Source: Candidatus Saccharimonadota bacterium (GTDB lineage: Bacteria; Patescibacteriota; Saccharimonadia; Saccharimonadales; Saccharimonadaceae). Taken from it: a DNA stretch of 5,067 nucleotides. The position numbers were made by a program, and so were the translations under genes. The notes below the pieces were generated by a model. It was not told where the DNA came from. It was given only the letters and a program-made list of their open reading frames with translations, and did no database searches. The DNA is taken from NCBI GenBank assembly GCA_017515925.1, contig JAFWEB010000035.1:1-5067 (forward strand), given 5' to 3'. Shown here in pieces: positions 4,776 to 5,067 of this stretch. Position 1 is the stretch's first letter; every line of letters begins with the position of its first letter.

Positions 4776-4806
4776 TTGTACTCGGCTTTATTTTATCTGA
4801 TATAAT
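4776..4806 (+). promoter_or_regulatory. Predicted promoter of the thymidylate synthase homologue
   Basis: The -10 box is a perfect TATAAT (4801-4806) with TGA before it, an extended -10. The only -35 candidate is the poor TTGTAC (4776-4781) with a long 19-nt spacer, overlapping the second T-run behind the terminator. Promoters with an extended -10 can work with a weak -35. The expected start is near 4813, which puts the transcript start right at the SD site ACGGAGG (4814-4820). The leader would be very short, so the start may lie elsewhere. Confidence 0.6.
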
Positions 4807-4826
4807 AGAGAAAACGGAGGTTAATT

Positions 4827-5067
4827 ATGACTAAATTTGACGATCAATATCTTGATCTTTGCGAGAGAGTATTGATCTATGGAGAAAGGGTGAGCAACGA
4901 TCCGGCCGTTTTGCAGAAAAAAATGGGCAAAAAGACCGGTACAAATATGCCAAATCATTATGCGCAGACCGTGAAACCTATCACGACTATCCGTCTGCCA
5001 CACCAGGTGCTGACCTTTGATCTAGAGGAGGAATTTCCTATCCTCACATCAAAATTGGTCGCATTTA
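4827..5067 (+). CDS. thyA: Thymidylate synthase family protein, N-terminal part (cut by window end)
   Basis: ThyA converts dUMP to dTMP with methylene-tetrahydrofolate. Only the first 80 residues are in the window. The ATG at 4827 has the SD site ACGGAGG (4814-4820) 6 nt upstream. QYLDLCERVLIYGE (7-20) matches the family's first helix. HQVLTFDLEEEFPILTSKL (59-77) matches the strongly conserved family segment GHQMRFNLQDGFPLVTTKR. The region between them is unusual. Standard ThyA has D-R-T-G-T-G-T directly before GHQ, with the Arg binding the dUMP phosphate. Here KKTGT (35-39) is separated from HQ by about 20 residues, and neither plausible alignment places an Arg there. It could be a divergent thymidylate synthase or a relative such as a dUMP/dCMP hydroxymethylase. 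The family is likely; the exact activity is open, because the catalytic Cys lies beyond the window. Confidence 0.8.
   Translation, partial: MTKFDDQYLDLCERVLIYGERVSNDPAVLQKKMGKKTGTNMPNHYAQTVKPITTIRLPHQVLTFDLEEEFPILTSKLVAF

Noticed and set aside
4821..5003. Minus-strand open frame across the thymidylate synthase start
   Set aside because: It is opposite a gene with promoter, SD site and ThyA family motifs.
1..5067. Recoding of UGA as in Gracilibacteria/Absconditabacteria
   Set aside because: No CDS contains an in-frame TGA. All seven visible stops are TAA or TAG, and tryptophan uses TGG. The absence of TGA stops in seven genes is too small a sample to mean more.

Overview
This 5.07-kb window is bacterial. 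It holds eight protein-coding genes, one of them cut by the window end. No RNA genes, mobile elements or CRISPR arrays are visible. The core is the conserved secE-nusG-rplK-rplA cluster, read on the minus strand. The best guess for the host is a Patescibacteria/CPR lineage, most likely Candidatus Saccharibacteria (TM7). That rests on compact spacing, long Lys/Ala/Glu-rich N-terminal tails on L1 and SecE, a divergent L11, and small unknown genes inside a normally conserved cluster. The lineage is an inference. No CDS contains an in-frame TGA, so there is no sign of the UGA=Gly code of Gracilibacteria/Absconditabacteria.

Minus strand, in transcription order (high to low coordinates). Promoter at 3778-3750, then secE (3701-3282) and nusG (3263-2718), ending at a terminator (2700-2667). 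A near-consensus promoter (2716-2688) is embedded in that terminator and drives a three-gene cassette of unknown function. The cassette encodes an 88-aa coiled-coil protein (2615-2349), a 172-aa coiled-coil/two-TM protein (2346-1828) and a 70-aa two-TM protein (1812-1600), and ends at a terminator (1589-1565). A further promoter (1564-1536) abuts that terminator and drives rplK (1447-1016) and rplA (960-4). The rplK leader can fold into a hairpin with an asymmetric internal loop, next to a small hairpin covering the rplK Shine-Dalgarno (SD) site. This is a candidate L1 autoregulatory site.

Plus strand. A promoter whose -35 box overlaps that of the secE promoter drives an HD-domain protein (3848-4726) resembling the YfbR/HDDC2 5'-deoxynucleotidases. 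A strong terminator (4740-4769) and a new promoter follow, then the start of a thymidylate-synthase-family gene (4827 to the window end).

Functionally, secE/nusG/rplK/rplA serve protein export, transcription elongation and the ribosome. The HD protein and the thymidylate synthase homologue plausibly both act on deoxynucleoside monophosphates. The cassette between nusG and rplK is the part with no known role, and it looks like a small membrane-associated module. All five promoters carry a TG extended -10 motif. The transcription units are packed so tightly that promoters overlap or abut terminators or other promoters.
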